A stretch of 62,065 nucleotides of DNA from CAYQVW01 sp964421245 (GCA_964421245.1 CAYQVW010000010.1:1-62065), one strand, 5' to 3'; counted from the first letter of the stretch, positions 48,948 through 58,160 are shown. Made by a program: numbers and translations. Notes: generated by a model not told the origin, from the letters alone.

Positions 48948-50609
48948 TTATCCTCCTTCAAATTCTTTGCGAAATTTAGAAACCATTGCCTCGATCGGCA
49001 TAGCAAAAGCATCGCCTAACGGACATAAAGTTAAACCTTTTACCGTAGCACAGGTTTTTAAGATTAAATCAACGTCTCCCTTTTGCCCTTTGCCAGCAAC
49101 AATCTTCTTTAAGCGGTCTTTAACTAAATTGGAACCTTCTCGACAAGGAACACACTGACCACATGATTCATGTGCGTAAAATTCAATCGTTCTTAAAGCA
49201 AGTTCAGGAATGGAAATAGTATCATTTATTACTATAATTCCGCCTGAGCCAAGCATAGTTCCAGCTTTAACACAGGAATCAAAATCAAGTTTTAAGCCTT
49301 TGGCTTCTGCTGCAGTTAATATTGGAACCGATAAACCACCAACAATAACTGCCTTTAACTTCCCTTTTACCCCACCAGCAGCTTCTAAAATTTTATCTAA
49401 AGAAGTTCCAAGGGGAGATTCAAATGCACCTGGCTTATTAACATGGCCGCTAACACCAAAAATCTTTGGTCCAAAGTTGCCAGCTGTACCGATCTTCTTA
49501 AAAGCAGCAGCACCGTTACCTATTATATATGGCAAACAAGATATCGTTTCAACGTTATTTATAATAGTAGGGCAACCGTATAATCCAACATTAGCTGGAA
49601 ACGGTGGCTTAGGACGAGGATTACCTCGTTTACCCTCAATTGATTCCATCAAAGCTGTTTCATCACCGCAAACATAAGATCCAGCTCCGCGATGGACAAT
49701 AATCTCAACATGTTTTAGCTTGGCCTGTTCAATTGCCTTTTCTAAAATATCAGCAATAAAACCAAATTCACCACGGATATAAATAAAAGCTTTTTTAGCT
49801 TTCAATCCGTGCGCTGCAATTGCAATACCTTCTATTAAGAGATGTGGATCATACTGCATGATCTGGCGATCTTTGAAAGTTCCTGGTTCACCTTCGTCTG
49901 CATTACAAATCAAATAAACTGGACGTGGATCATTCTTTGGTAAGAATCCCCATTTTGTGCCGGCAGGGAAACCAGCTCCACCCCTCCCCTTTACCATCGC
50001 CTCTTTAACTTCAGCCACAACCTCTTCCGGTTTCATACCAAGAACCTTTTTCAAAATAGTGTAACTACTATCTTTTTTGGTTCTGAGCAGAATATTACAT
50101 TCACTGGCAGAGTGCGCAGCGATATCTGGTTTTGGCATTTTATCTTTTTTAAGAGAATCGATTAATTCATCAACCTTTTTAATGGTCAGATTTTCATAAT
50201 AGGTATCATTTACCTGAATAACCGGGCAGGTTCCACAAGAAGCCAGATCTTCAACTTTTGATAGAGTGAATTTTTTGTCTTTAGTAGTCTGCCCAGGTTT
50301 AATTTTAAGTTTTTTTATGAGGTGTTTAAGGATCTCATCCGCCCCGGTCAACATACCAGGAACGTTAGCATCAACCTGTAAATGGTATTTACCAATCTCC
50401 TTGGTATTAAACATGGTATAGAATGTAGCAACACCAAAGGCTTTACTTTCGCTGACATCGAGCAGTTTTGCTACTTCTTTGATATCTTCCGCTCCGAGGA
50501 AATTGTTATTTTCTCTCTGGGCTAGATCCAAGGCAGGCATTAGTGCTGATTCTTGGCGCGGGTATTTCTCCGCAATCTTCTTTATCTTTTCTACAATCGG
50601 CTTTTTAAT
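48948..50609 (-). CDS. NuoE-NuoF-type fusion, NADH-linked diaphorase of formate dehydrogenase
   Basis: Residues 1-160 are a NuoE-like domain and the rest NuoF: FMN/NAD site GRGGAGFPAGTKWGFLP, GAGAYVCGDETAL, and the [4Fe-4S] ligands ESCGQCVPC...C. The NuoE domain has lost its cluster: the pattern CTTTPC...CLGAC of homologues reads DANVPG...DLASC, so three of four Cys are gone. The ATG at 50540 is internal to the NuoE helix; conserved sequence (IVEKIKKIAEKYPRQESAL) continues upstream to an ATT at 50609, after AGGAAAGGG. An AUU start is therefore proposed. It would link FdhA to NAD(H). Confidence 0.85.
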   Translation of the reverse strand: MKKPIVEKIKKIAEKYPRQESALMPALDLAQRENNNFLGAEDIKEVAKLLDVSESKAFGVATFYTMFNTKEIGKYHLQVDANVPGMLTGADEILKHLIKKLKIKPGQTTKDKKFTLSKVEDLASCGTCPVIQVNDTYYENLTIKKVDELIDSLKKDKMPKPDIAAHSASECNILLRTKKDSSYTILKKVLGMKPEEVVAEVKEAMVKGRGGAGFPAGTKWGFLPKNDPRPVYLICNADEGEPGTFKDRQIMQYDPHLLIEGIAIAAHGLKAKKAFIYIRGEFGFIADILEKAIEQAKLKHVEIIVHRGAGSYVCGDETALMESIEGKRGNPRPKPPFPANVGLYGCPTIINNVETISCLPYIIGNGAAAFKKIGTAGNFGPKIFGVSGHVNKPGAFESPLGTSLDKILEAAGGVKGKLKAVIVGGLSVPILTAAEAKGLKLDFDSCVKAGTMLGSGGIIVINDTISIPELALRTIEFYAHESCGQCVPCREGSNLVKDRLKKIVAGKGQKGDVDLILKTCATVKGLTLCPLGDAFAMPIEAMVSKFRKEFEGG

Positions 50610-50640
50610 TGTTCAAATTCCCTTTCCTAAATATACTTAA

Positions 50641-50669
50641 ATTTTATAATAAGAATGAGGGGGAGTCAA
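50641..50669 (-). promoter_or_regulatory. Promoter of the nuoEF-fdhA-porin-tup operon
   Basis: On the minus strand TTGACT (50664-50669), 17 bases, TAAAAT (50641-50646). Its -35 box is one arm of a hairpin (GAGTCAAG, 50663-50670) whose other arm (CTTGACTC, 50681-50688) is the -35 box of the divergent fic promoter. Confidence 0.65.
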
Positions 50670-50681
50670 GTGCCTTTAGCC

Positions 50682-50711
50682 TTGACTCTGATAGTATCAT
50701 ATGATACTATC
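50682..50711 (+). promoter_or_regulatory. fic promoter with a 22-bp operator palindrome
   Basis: TTGACT (50682-50687), 17 bases, TACTAT (50705-50710). A perfect 22-bp palindrome with half-site GATAGTATCAT (50690-50711) covers the spacer and -10. The predicted start is the A of the fic ATG, so the mRNA is leaderless. Confidence 0.7.
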
Positions 50712-50716
50712 AAAAT

Positions 50717-51697
50717 ATGTCAAATAAACAGCCACCTTTTCAAATTACATCCGAAATCCTCAACCTTTGTACAGAGATTACTCGTGTTTTGGGCCGGATT
50801 GAGGGATTAAAGGTCCCAGTACCACAACCCAAACTAAGAAGAAAAAATCGGATTAAAACTATTCATTCATCCCTCGCAATAGAAGGAAACAAGCTAACAG
50901 AACAACAAGTTACAGATATAATAAATCGTAAAAGGGTCATTGGATCACAAAAAGACATTTTGGAAGTAAAAAATGCAATTAATGCCTATGAATTGCTCCA
51001 AAGCTACAAGATCAACAAACCTAACTCCCTACTTAAGGCACACGCTGTCATGATGAAAGACCTAACTGATGATGCAGGTCGGCTGCGTACCAGAAATGTA
51101 GGAATTTTTAAAGGCCAGGAAGTTACTCATATGGCCCCAAAATATCAAATGGTACCCAAATTAATAAAAGAGCTTTTTGCCTTTTTAAAAAGAAAAGATG
51201 ATATTCATCCTTTAATAAAATCGTGCGTTTTTCATTACGAGCTTGAATTTATTCATCCCTTTTCGGACGGCAATGGCAGATTGGGACGTCTTTGGCAAAC
51301 TGCTATCTTGCTTAACTTCCACCCTCTTTTTGAATATATACCAGTTGAATCAATTGTTAGGATAAAACAAAAACAATACTACAAGGCTTTGGGCCAAGCA
51401 GACAAAAGCGGTGATTCCACTGGATTTATTAGGTTTATGCTTAATGTTATTTGCCAAGCAGTTAAAGAATTGTTTATCAATATTAAGCCGCAACCAGAGA
51501 CAACAAAAAGCAGATTAATTGCAGCTCAAGAGCATTTTAAAATCAAAGCCTTTTCTAGGAAAGACTACATTGTTTTTCACAAAAACATTTCCACTGCCAC
51601 TGCTAGCCGTGACTTACTTTCTGGCGTTAAGAGAAAAATCTTAAAGAAAAGCGGGAAGAAAGCTCTAACAAAATACCTATTCAAGGCATCCGTTTAA
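50717..51697 (+). CDS. fic: Fic-domain AMPylase-like protein
   Basis: The Fic motif HPFSDGNGRLGR (His180) is complete, so AMP transfer from ATP to a target protein is likely. The N-terminal motif SLAIEG (S52 to E56) matches the inhibitory (S/T)xxxE(G/N) helix, placing it in the class where the inhibitor is in the same chain. A C-terminal winged-helix-like tail (about 255-326) may bind DNA or the palindrome at its promoter. 326 aa. There is no Shine-Dalgarno. The gene is isolated between the fdh and sel operons. Target unknown. Confidence 0.88.
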   Translation: MSNKQPPFQITSEILNLCTEITRVLGRIEGLKVPVPQPKLRRKNRIKTIHSSLAIEGNKLTEQQVTDIINRKRVIGSQKDILEVKNAINAYELLQSYKINKPNSLLKAHAVMMKDLTDDAGRLRTRNVGIFKGQEVTHMAPKYQMVPKLIKELFAFLKRKDDIHPLIKSCVFHYELEFIHPFSDGNGRLGRLWQTAILLNFHPLFEYIPVESIVRIKQKQYYKALGQADKSGDSTGFIRFMLNVICQAVKELFINIKPQPETTKSRLIAAQEHFKIKAFSRKDYIVFHKNISTATASRDLLSGVKRKILKKSGKKALTKYLFKASV

Positions 51698-51710
51698 TTG
51701 ATTATCTTTC

Positions 51711-52805
51711 TTAAAGCGCCTCTATTAGCCGATTTACCTCTTCTTTTTGGTTAAAAAAACTAAAACTTACTCTAACAGTTCCTTGAGGAAAAGTTCCAAT
51801 AGTTTTGTGAGCAAGCGGAGAGCAGTGTAATCCTACTCTAACCATAATATTGTGGTCACGATCAAGTTTTGCACCAATATCGCTAGGAGAAATTCCGTCA
51901 ATATTAAAAGAGACTACCCCTACTCGCTCCTCTCCTCCATAGATTTTTATCCCCTTAAGTGAACACAGTCCTTCTATTAAGTGTTTAGCAAGTTCTTGTT
52001 CATGTTGTAGAATATTTTTTTCTTTGACAAAACAAATACCTGCTCTTAAACCGGCAATCCCAACTGTGTTTAAAGTTCCAGCTTCTAACTGGTCTGGTAA
52101 AAAATCAGGATGGGTTTCTGACTCTGATTTACTGCCAGTCCCTCCATGTAACAGCGGCGACAACTGAACTCTGTCACCCAAACATAAACCACCAATACCT
52201 TGCGGTCCCATCAGAGACTTATGCCCGGTAAAAGCTAATAAATCTATATTATCTTTTTGTAAATCAATTGGTAAAAGGCCAGCGCTCTGTGCTGCATCAA
52301 CCAGAAAAAAGATTTTTTTCTGGCGACAAATTGCACCAATCTCTCTGATCGGCATTATTGTTCCGGTAACATTTGAAGCGTGTTGAACCGCGACCAATTT
52401 AGTGTTTTCGTTAATTGCGCCCTTAATATTTTCAATATCAACTATGGTTACGGTTATCCCTATACTTTTTTCAAGGAAACGGAGAGGACGGATTACTGAA
52501 TTGTGTTCCATCGAACTGGTAATTACATTGTCTCCGGATTTAAGAATTCCTTTTAAAGCTAAATTGATAGCATGAGTCGCATTGTTAGTAAAAACTACTC
52601 GCTCTGAACTTTTCATTCCAAAAAGATCGGCCAACTCTTCGCGGGTCTCAAAAACAATCCTGGCAGAGTCTACCGACATGCTGTGACCGGAGCGCCCGGG
52701 ATTGGCACCAACATTTCGCATAAAATCTTCCATAGCAGATAAAACGGATTCTGGCTTTGGCCAGGAAGTTGCAGCATTATCAAAGTAAATCTTTTTAGCT
52801 GACAT
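51711..52805 (-). CDS. Class V aminotransferase (cysteine desulfurase / selenocysteine lyase-like)
   Basis: The 364-aa PLP enzyme has YFDNAATSWPKP at the start, the PLP-Lys segment FTGHKSLMGPQGIGGL and GGTGSKSESE, as in the TIGR01977 cysteine-desulfurase-family group often found in selenium gene clusters. It would release sulfur or selenium from cysteine or selenocysteine, perhaps feeding SelD. It overlaps selD by 11 bases and ends the selA-selB-selD operon. Confidence 0.88.
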   Translation of the reverse strand: MSAKKIYFDNAATSWPKPESVLSAMEDFMRNVGANPGRSGHSMSVDSARIVFETREELADLFGMKSSERVVFTNNATHAINLALKGILKSGDNVITSSMEHNSVIRPLRFLEKSIGITVTIVDIENIKGAINENTKLVAVQHASNVTGTIMPIREIGAICRQKKIFFLVDAAQSAGLLPIDLQKDNIDLLAFTGHKSLMGPQGIGGLCLGDRVQLSPLLHGGTGSKSESETHPDFLPDQLEAGTLNTVGIAGLRAGICFVKEKNILQHEQELAKHLIEGLCSLKGIKIYGGEERVGVVSFNIDGISPSDIGAKLDRDHNIMVRVGLHCSPLAHKTIGTFPQGTVRVSFSFFNQKEEVNRLIEAL

Positions 52806-53829
52806 AAACAGCTTTGTCCCCCAACTTAACTACTTCACCAATAAGAGTCGTCTTGGGATAACCTTCCTCTTTAAGTCGATCGATAATGGAATTGACTTTT
52901 TCATCTGGAACTGACATTAGAATCCCTCCGGAAGTCTGTGCATCCAGTGCAAGATTTTTTAAATTACTATCAATCTTTAAATCATAAGAACAACTTTCAA
53001 AAACAAATTCCTGATTCCTTCTAATAGGACAAGAGATACAGTCCCCTTGTGCTAAATCGTAGGCCTTGGGCAAGATGGACAATTTTTTAGTCTCAATTTT
53101 TAGGCTGACCCCACTCCCCTCTGCCAACTTCTTGGCATGACCCAAAAGACCAAATCCTGTAATATCAGTCGCTGCGCGAATCCCAAACTCCTGCATTACC
53201 TTGGCAGCATTTTTATTTAATAACTTCATGCTATCCAAAGCATTTTGATAATATTGGGTTTCTACCTTTGCTAATTTCTTAGCCGCAACTAAAATACCAA
53301 CACCAAGCGGCTTGGTTAATATAAGTTTTTCTCCAACTTTAGCGTTGGAGTTGGTAATAATCTTTTTTGGATGAACTAACCCTGAAACCGCTAAGCCATA
53401 CTTTGGTGGAGAATCAGAAATAGTATGTCCGCCAACAATTACAGCTCCGGCTTCAGAAACCTTATCCTGCCCTCCTGCTAAGATCTCTCTTAAAATTTTT
53501 AAATCAAGATTTGGCGGGAACATAACTAGATTAAGTGCAGTAATGGCATCTCCTCCCATTGCATAAACATCACTTAAAGAATTGGCAGCCGCAATCTGAC
53601 CAAACTCATAGGGATCCGAACAAATCGGGGAGAAAAAATCGGTCGTCTGGATTAGAGCTAAATCGTCAGTCAGTTGATAAACCCCTGCATCATCATGAGT
53701 CTCTATATCGACCAAAAGTTTTTCGTGAGAAATTTTGGGCATTCCTTTCAGCGCTTCCTTGAGCTGGCTGGCCGACAATTTTATCGAACAACCCCCTGTT
53801 TCAACTAGTGTTAATAAGTCTAACGTCAT
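52795..53829 (-). CDS. selD: Selenide, water dikinase
   Basis: SelD makes selenophosphate from selenide and ATP. The active-site loop reads TGGCSIKL, with Cys14 (Cys or Sec in the family) and catalytic Lys17. The AIRS-type domains follow, with TTDFFSPICSDPYEFGQIAAANSLSDVYAMGG. 344 aa is full length. It starts by overlapping the selB stop (ATGA) and ends over the desulfurase-like start. Confidence 0.95.
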   Translation of the reverse strand: MTLDLLTLVETGGCSIKLSASQLKEALKGMPKISHEKLLVDIETHDDAGVYQLTDDLALIQTTDFFSPICSDPYEFGQIAAANSLSDVYAMGGDAITALNLVMFPPNLDLKILREILAGGQDKVSEAGAVIVGGHTISDSPPKYGLAVSGLVHPKKIITNSNAKVGEKLILTKPLGVGILVAAKKLAKVETQYYQNALDSMKLLNKNAAKVMQEFGIRAATDITGFGLLGHAKKLAEGSGVSLKIETKKLSILPKAYDLAQGDCISCPIRRNQEFVFESCSYDLKIDSNLKNLALDAQTSGGILMSVPDEKVNSIIDRLKEEGYPKTTLIGEVVKLGDKAVYVS

Positions 53830-55700
53830 TTTAATATTCTAAAATCACCACTGCGCTTGGTGATCCCCTCCTTATCGTATTGAGCTAAAAGCAAGAGACA
53901 GATCTTTCTGTTTCCAGAAACCAGATTACGAAAGTCCGCCACTCGAAGCCCTTGTTTAGTCTGTCGCAGTTTTTCTACTAATTTTTCCCGGCAAGAATTA
54001 ACAACATCGGCATGAAGATAATCATCTTCAATCTTATAAGCCCTTCCCTCCTTTATTAAATAGTGAAGTATCTGTTTAAGATCTTTGTCACTGATGTGAT
54101 TTTTCCTTACTAAAATTTCAAGCTCAGATAATAATGGGGTCTGCATTCCAAATTGCTTGAAAAATCTATCAATTATTGAAATGTCCCTTTCGATCTTTCC
54201 ACTTAATTCAACTTTGTGGCCAAAAACAGACCAACTCTTAGCTTTTTCACTTATTAAATTATCTTCCTCAAGTTCGGCTAGCACCAGCTCCAATAATTTC
54301 TCAGAAACACCCAATGTCCCCATCAGTTCCGCTTTACTAATACCACTATCACTTAAAGGATTGCGACGGTGAAAACCCCGGATGACAGCCATTACCTCTT
54401 TTACAAATTTTTCGTATCTTGATTTAATAATCAAAACATCTTTTTTACAAACAATGTCATCGGGAACCTCTTTATCAACAATCTTACCCACTTCTTCTGC
54501 TGCAATATTTAAAATATCGGCAATATCTTGAAAGCTAACAGCCCCATATCTTTTGCGCACTTCAGAAAAAATTAATTCTGGCAGCTTTGCAGAAGCTATA
54601 CTCTTAATACTTTTAAGCAGCTTTTCCGGTCGTCGCTTATGGTGAAGTGGATGCGCATCAATCACCTCTCCCCCACCCAGAGTAATTTCTGAAGATGAGT
54701 TTCTAACAACAAAACGATCCCCATGCAGCAAAACCACAAGAGCGTCAAGATGAATCTGGGCCAAAACAGTCTCCCCACCCAAAGCTACATCCTTATCTAT
54801 CAGATGAATCTTAGCCTGCTTTTCATAAGTTCCAACGTGGAAAACAACCTGGGTCCAGAGTTTAAATTTTGGACTATTGGGAAAGAGTTTTAATCTAACA
54901 TCAATTAATTGAGTCTCTTTAAGCTGTCGATCAGCAATAACCATTCCCCGTTTAAAAGATTCTTTTTTTAGACCAAGTAAATTAATCGAAGCCCGGTCTC
55001 CGGCTTTAACAGATTGAACCTCTTTTCCATGTCGCTCAATCCTTCTAGCTCGCAGAGGATCAGAAAAACCGGGCAAAAGATAAGCATCGGCATCTTTTGA
55101 TAATTTTCCGCTCAAAACCGAACCGGCAACAATCGTTCCGAAGCCACTAACTGTAAAGATTCTATCAACAAAGAGACGAAAGACCTTACCGGTCGGTCTC
55201 TCAGAAACTTTTGAGCTGAGCTCTAAAATTTCTTTTTTTAGATCATCCAAACCTTGTCCGGTTATTGATGAGACAGGAACTATTGGCCAGTCAACCAATT
55301 CTCGAATTTCTTCTTTGGCTAAATCGACCAACTCCTGATCTACCAAGTCAATCTTAGTCAAGGCAATCAGCCCGTTTTTTACCCCTAAGGTATCAAGGAT
55401 CTGCAAATGCTCTCTAGTTTGGGGCATCACTCCACTATCTGCGGCAATAACTAAAACCACAAAATCGATTCCACTGGCACCAGCCACCATAGTGTGAACA
55501 AAATCTTTGTGCCCCGGCACATCAACAATACCAATACTGGTATCATCTGAAAGATTAAGGTGGGAAAAACCGAGATTAATAGTAATCCCGCGTTTCTTCT
55601 CTTCTGGATGAGTATCGCAATCAATATTCGTCAAGGCCTTGACCAAAGCGGTCTTACCATGATCAACATGTCCTGCGGTTCCCATTATGATATGTTTCAT
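53826..55700 (-). CDS. selB: Selenocysteine-specific elongation factor
   Basis: SelB delivers Sec-tRNA to UGA codons with a SECIS. It opens MKHIIMGTAGHVDHGKTALVKALTN (G1) with the switch and G3 segments GITINLGFSHL and VDVPGHKDF, then EF-Tu-like domains II and III, and from about residue 370 four winged-helix domains for SECIS binding. I start at the Met overlapping the selA stop (ATGA) rather than ten codons upstream. About 624 aa. Confidence 0.95.
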   Translation of the reverse strand: MKHIIMGTAGHVDHGKTALVKALTNIDCDTHPEEKKRGITINLGFSHLNLSDDTSIGIVDVPGHKDFVHTMVAGASGIDFVVLVIAADSGVMPQTREHLQILDTLGVKNGLIALTKIDLVDQELVDLAKEEIRELVDWPIVPVSSITGQGLDDLKKEILELSSKVSERPTGKVFRLFVDRIFTVSGFGTIVAGSVLSGKLSKDADAYLLPGFSDPLRARRIERHGKEVQSVKAGDRASINLLGLKKESFKRGMVIADRQLKETQLIDVRLKLFPNSPKFKLWTQVVFHVGTYEKQAKIHLIDKDVALGGETVLAQIHLDALVVLLHGDRFVVRNSSSEITLGGGEVIDAHPLHHKRRPEKLLKSIKSIASAKLPELIFSEVRKRYGAVSFQDIADILNIAAEEVGKIVDKEVPDDIVCKKDVLIIKSRYEKFVKEVMAVIRGFHRRNPLSDSGISKAELMGTLGVSEKLLELVLAELEEDNLISEKAKSWSVFGHKVELSGKIERDISIIDRFFKQFGMQTPLLSELEILVRKNHISDKDLKQILHYLIKEGRAYKIEDDYLHADVVNSCREKLVEKLRQTKQGLRVADFRNLVSGNRKICLLLLAQYDKEGITKRSGDFRILK

Positions 55701-56977
55701 GATACTTTTTTGATCGCCTCCGCAACGCAAGGTAAATCTTTTTCTAAAACAGTTAGAAGATCAAACAAGATCTCGCCTTTGCGCAAAATTCCTAAAATCG
55801 GCAGATCGAGTTTTAGTAATCCATAATAAATCTTTTCAGCATCAACACTGTTCAATCGAACCACATAACTTGCTATTTCGTGTTCTGGTAAAGTTCCTCC
55901 ACCAGGGTAGCCCTTGTTTGAGACAATTTCAGACTTAATCCCCTCTTCGCTCAGAAGAGTTTGCAGCTTTTCAGCTAATAATTTTGTCTCCTCTGGTTTG
56001 CGGTTAAACAAAGAACTTCTAGAATATGAACGGCAAACGCTAGAAAGTGCGGCAATAGTCATTTTGCCAACTCTTAAGGCTCGCATCAATTGAGCTTTCG
56101 ACAACTGAGAAATATATTTCTTTTTACCAACAATAATGCCAGCCTGTGGACCACCCAAAAGTTTATCACCACTAAAACAGACTAAGTCTGCTCCAGTTTC
56201 AACTCTCATAAGACCGGCACCATAATCATAAACAAAAGGCAACCTCCTCTTATAAGCAAGGTTTGCTAAATTTTCAACACTGACTTCTTCAGTAAATCCT
56301 TTTATCGCATAATTTGATTTATGGGCTTTAAAAATCAGGGCAGTCTGATCTGTAATTGCCCCTTCATAATCAGATAAACGAGTTTTATTGGTCGTCCCAA
56401 CCTCAACCATCTTAACTCCAGCCGCTGCCATGATTTCGTTAATTCTAAAAGAGCCGCCGATTTCAATTAATTCTCCGCGAGAGATAATAACTTCACGATC
56501 TTTGGCCAAAGTATTTAGTATTAGAATAATTGCTGCAGCATTATTGTTAACCACCAACGCATCTTCTGCCCCGGTAAGATATCTCAATAATTCTGTTAGA
56601 TGAGCACTTCGGCTGCCACGTTTACCTTTTTCCAAATCAAATTCTAGGTTTGAATAGCCTCGAAGAACTTCGGAAATTTCGGCAACAACTTTATCCCCCA
56701 ACGGTGCACGACCAATATTTGTATGTAAAATTACCCCAGTTGCATTGATAATTGGTTTTAAAGATGGTTGAGTAATTTTTTTGATATTTTTTTTGGCTAC
56801 CTCCATGATATTTCCTTGATCTTTTCCTTTTAAAATCTTTTCACGAGCATTTCCAATCGCCCCACGTACAGCATAAGTTACCAACTCAATTCCATACTCA
56901 GAAATCATTTCCTTAATTTTTGGATCATTAAGTAAAACATCAACCCCGGGTAATTTTCTTAATAAATTCTTATTCAT
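55697..56977 (-). CDS. selA: L-seryl-tRNA(Sec) selenium transferase
   Basis: SelA converts Ser-tRNA(Sec) to Sec-tRNA(Sec). The 426-aa protein has the N-terminal tRNA-binding domain, NATGVILHTNIGRAPLGDKV, and the PLP Lys in CFSGDKLLGGPQAGIIVG. It is the first gene of the selA-selB-selD-desulfurase operon, read toward the formate dehydrogenase genes. No Shine-Dalgarno is obvious. Confidence 0.96.
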   Translation of the reverse strand: MNKNLLRKLPGVDVLLNDPKIKEMISEYGIELVTYAVRGAIGNAREKILKGKDQGNIMEVAKKNIKKITQPSLKPIINATGVILHTNIGRAPLGDKVVAEISEVLRGYSNLEFDLEKGKRGSRSAHLTELLRYLTGAEDALVVNNNAAAIILILNTLAKDREVIISRGELIEIGGSFRINEIMAAAGVKMVEVGTTNKTRLSDYEGAITDQTALIFKAHKSNYAIKGFTEEVSVENLANLAYKRRLPFVYDYGAGLMRVETGADLVCFSGDKLLGGPQAGIIVGKKKYISQLSKAQLMRALRVGKMTIAALSSVCRSYSRSSLFNRKPEETKLLAEKLQTLLSEEGIKSEIVSNKGYPGGGTLPEHEIASYVVRLNSVDAEKIYYGLLKLDLPILGILRKGEILFDLLTVLEKDLPCVAEAIKKVS

Positions 56978-57004
56978 ATGTTTTTAATTTTGATTTTTTA
57001 ATTT

Positions 57005-58012
57005 TTAATTTATCTTCTTATATTCCACAGAATATTTAAAAGATGACGGATTTAGATAATCAAGAGGCTTACCATCAACCTCTGCATACGGATACATAAA
57101 ATAAGATAGTGCCTCCCCTGCTTGGGCGGGATAAAAAGTTATTCCTCTAGCATCCTTGGCAAGAGCTATTCTATATGGATCAACAGCACCAAAATAATAT
57201 TCCCTATACTTTTTCGCTTGTTTTAAGTTTAATTTTTTAACTAACATCAGCTTGCGCACATCAGCTGGATCAACTTGTACCCATCCTGTCCCCGGAAGAT
57301 AAAACTCGGCCCAACAATGAAATCCTTTTGTCATATCTTGTTTTTTCTTTTTCCCCAATCTTAAACCAAAGACCTCTCTTGCGGGAACCCCTGCTGCCCT
57401 TGCAAGTGCAACATATAATGAACTGATATCAGCACATTTCCCCCCACGCTTTTCTAAAGTGTTAAGCGCGCTACCCAAACCACAACCAATAACCTTTGGA
57501 TCTCTACAGGTGTTTTCAACAACCCAATCATAAATTGCTCTTGATTTTGCAAGAATTCCTTTTTTACCTTTAGTTGCCTGATTTGCTGTTTTTGCTATTT
57601 TTCCACCCGTCGGAATCCAACGATTTGACGCTAAATACTTCTTTATTTCGTGAGGAACTGGAAGATTTCGATCTCTTAATTTTTCAACTCTTCTTTCTCT
57701 TGCTTTAACGTCAAAGCTAATCTCCTGCTCTATCGAAGCTAATTTGCCCTCCCACTGAGAATAAAGATAAAGCATTTTTGTCTTTGGCTCACGATAGACA
57801 GAAAAGCTATCAGTATTCCCATTTACTTTCACATTTTTAATCTCCTGAAACTCATCTGACCCAGGATAAGGAATCCACAATCCTACTTTTTTCGGGGCTT
57901 TCTTAAATTCCTTTTCTATCTTAATAGAGAAAGAACCTCCCCTCTCCTTTGCCAATCCCATACTCCCAATCATAAACAAGGCCACCAACAAAATCGCAAT
58001 TCTTATTCTCAC
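57005..58012 (-). CDS. Secreted transglutaminase-like protein
   Basis: A signal peptide (about 1-22) is followed by a beta domain (about 25-115) and a transglutaminase core with the catalytic triad Cys in GGKCADISSLYVALARAAGVPARE, His in FHCWAEFYLPG, and Asp in WVQVDPADV. Such proteins are usually peptidases or unknown. The start is GTG, with AAGGAGG seven bases upstream. It lies between selA and tRNA-Sec, probably not related to selenium. Confidence 0.82.
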   Translation of the reverse strand: MRIRIAILLVALFMIGSMGLAKERGGSFSIKIEKEFKKAPKKVGLWIPYPGSDEFQEIKNVKVNGNTDSFSVYREPKTKMLYLYSQWEGKLASIEQEISFDVKARERRVEKLRDRNLPVPHEIKKYLASNRWIPTGGKIAKTANQATKGKKGILAKSRAIYDWVVENTCRDPKVIGCGLGSALNTLEKRGGKCADISSLYVALARAAGVPAREVFGLRLGKKKKQDMTKGFHCWAEFYLPGTGWVQVDPADVRKLMLVKKLNLKQAKKYREYYFGAVDPYRIALAKDARGITFYPAQAGEALSYFMYPYAEVDGKPLDYLNPSSFKYSVEYKKIN

Positions 58013-58032
58013 AAAAATCCTCCTTTCTCCTG

Positions 58033-58060
58033 TCGTTAGTTGTAAGTTGTTAGTTGTCAG
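58033..58060. repeat. Heptanucleotide repeat beside tRNA-Sec
   Basis: Four 7-base units: TCGTTAG, TTGTAAG, TTGTTAG, TTGTCAG. It is the only copy of this class lying outside a gene, eight bases from the 3' end of tRNA-Sec. Confidence 0.75.
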
Positions 58061-58068
58061 TCAAAAAA

Positions 58069-58160
58069 CAGAGAGTGCAGGAATCGAACCTGCCACAGCC
58101 GGTTTTATCCGTCCGCTACTGGTTTTGAAGACCAGCTGAAACACCAGTTTCTTACTCTCT
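58069..58160 (-). tRNA. selC: tRNA-Sec (UCA)
   Basis: 92 bases: anticodon stem CTGGT/ACCAG with loop CTTCAAA (UCA), a D-stem GAAAC/GTTTC with a four-base TGGT loop, a long variable arm (58096-58116 region), T-arm GCAGG-TTCGATT-CCTGC, and discriminator G. The acceptor AGAGAGT/ACTCTCT has seven pairs, giving 7+5 rather than the usual 8+5, and starts with A. It overlaps the end of the DUF3343 gene. CCA is not encoded. Confidence 0.92.

Noticed and set aside
49210..49677. A 155-aa ORF antisense to nuoEF
   Set aside because: It lies wholly within the conserved NuoF sequence on the other strand; a shadow frame.
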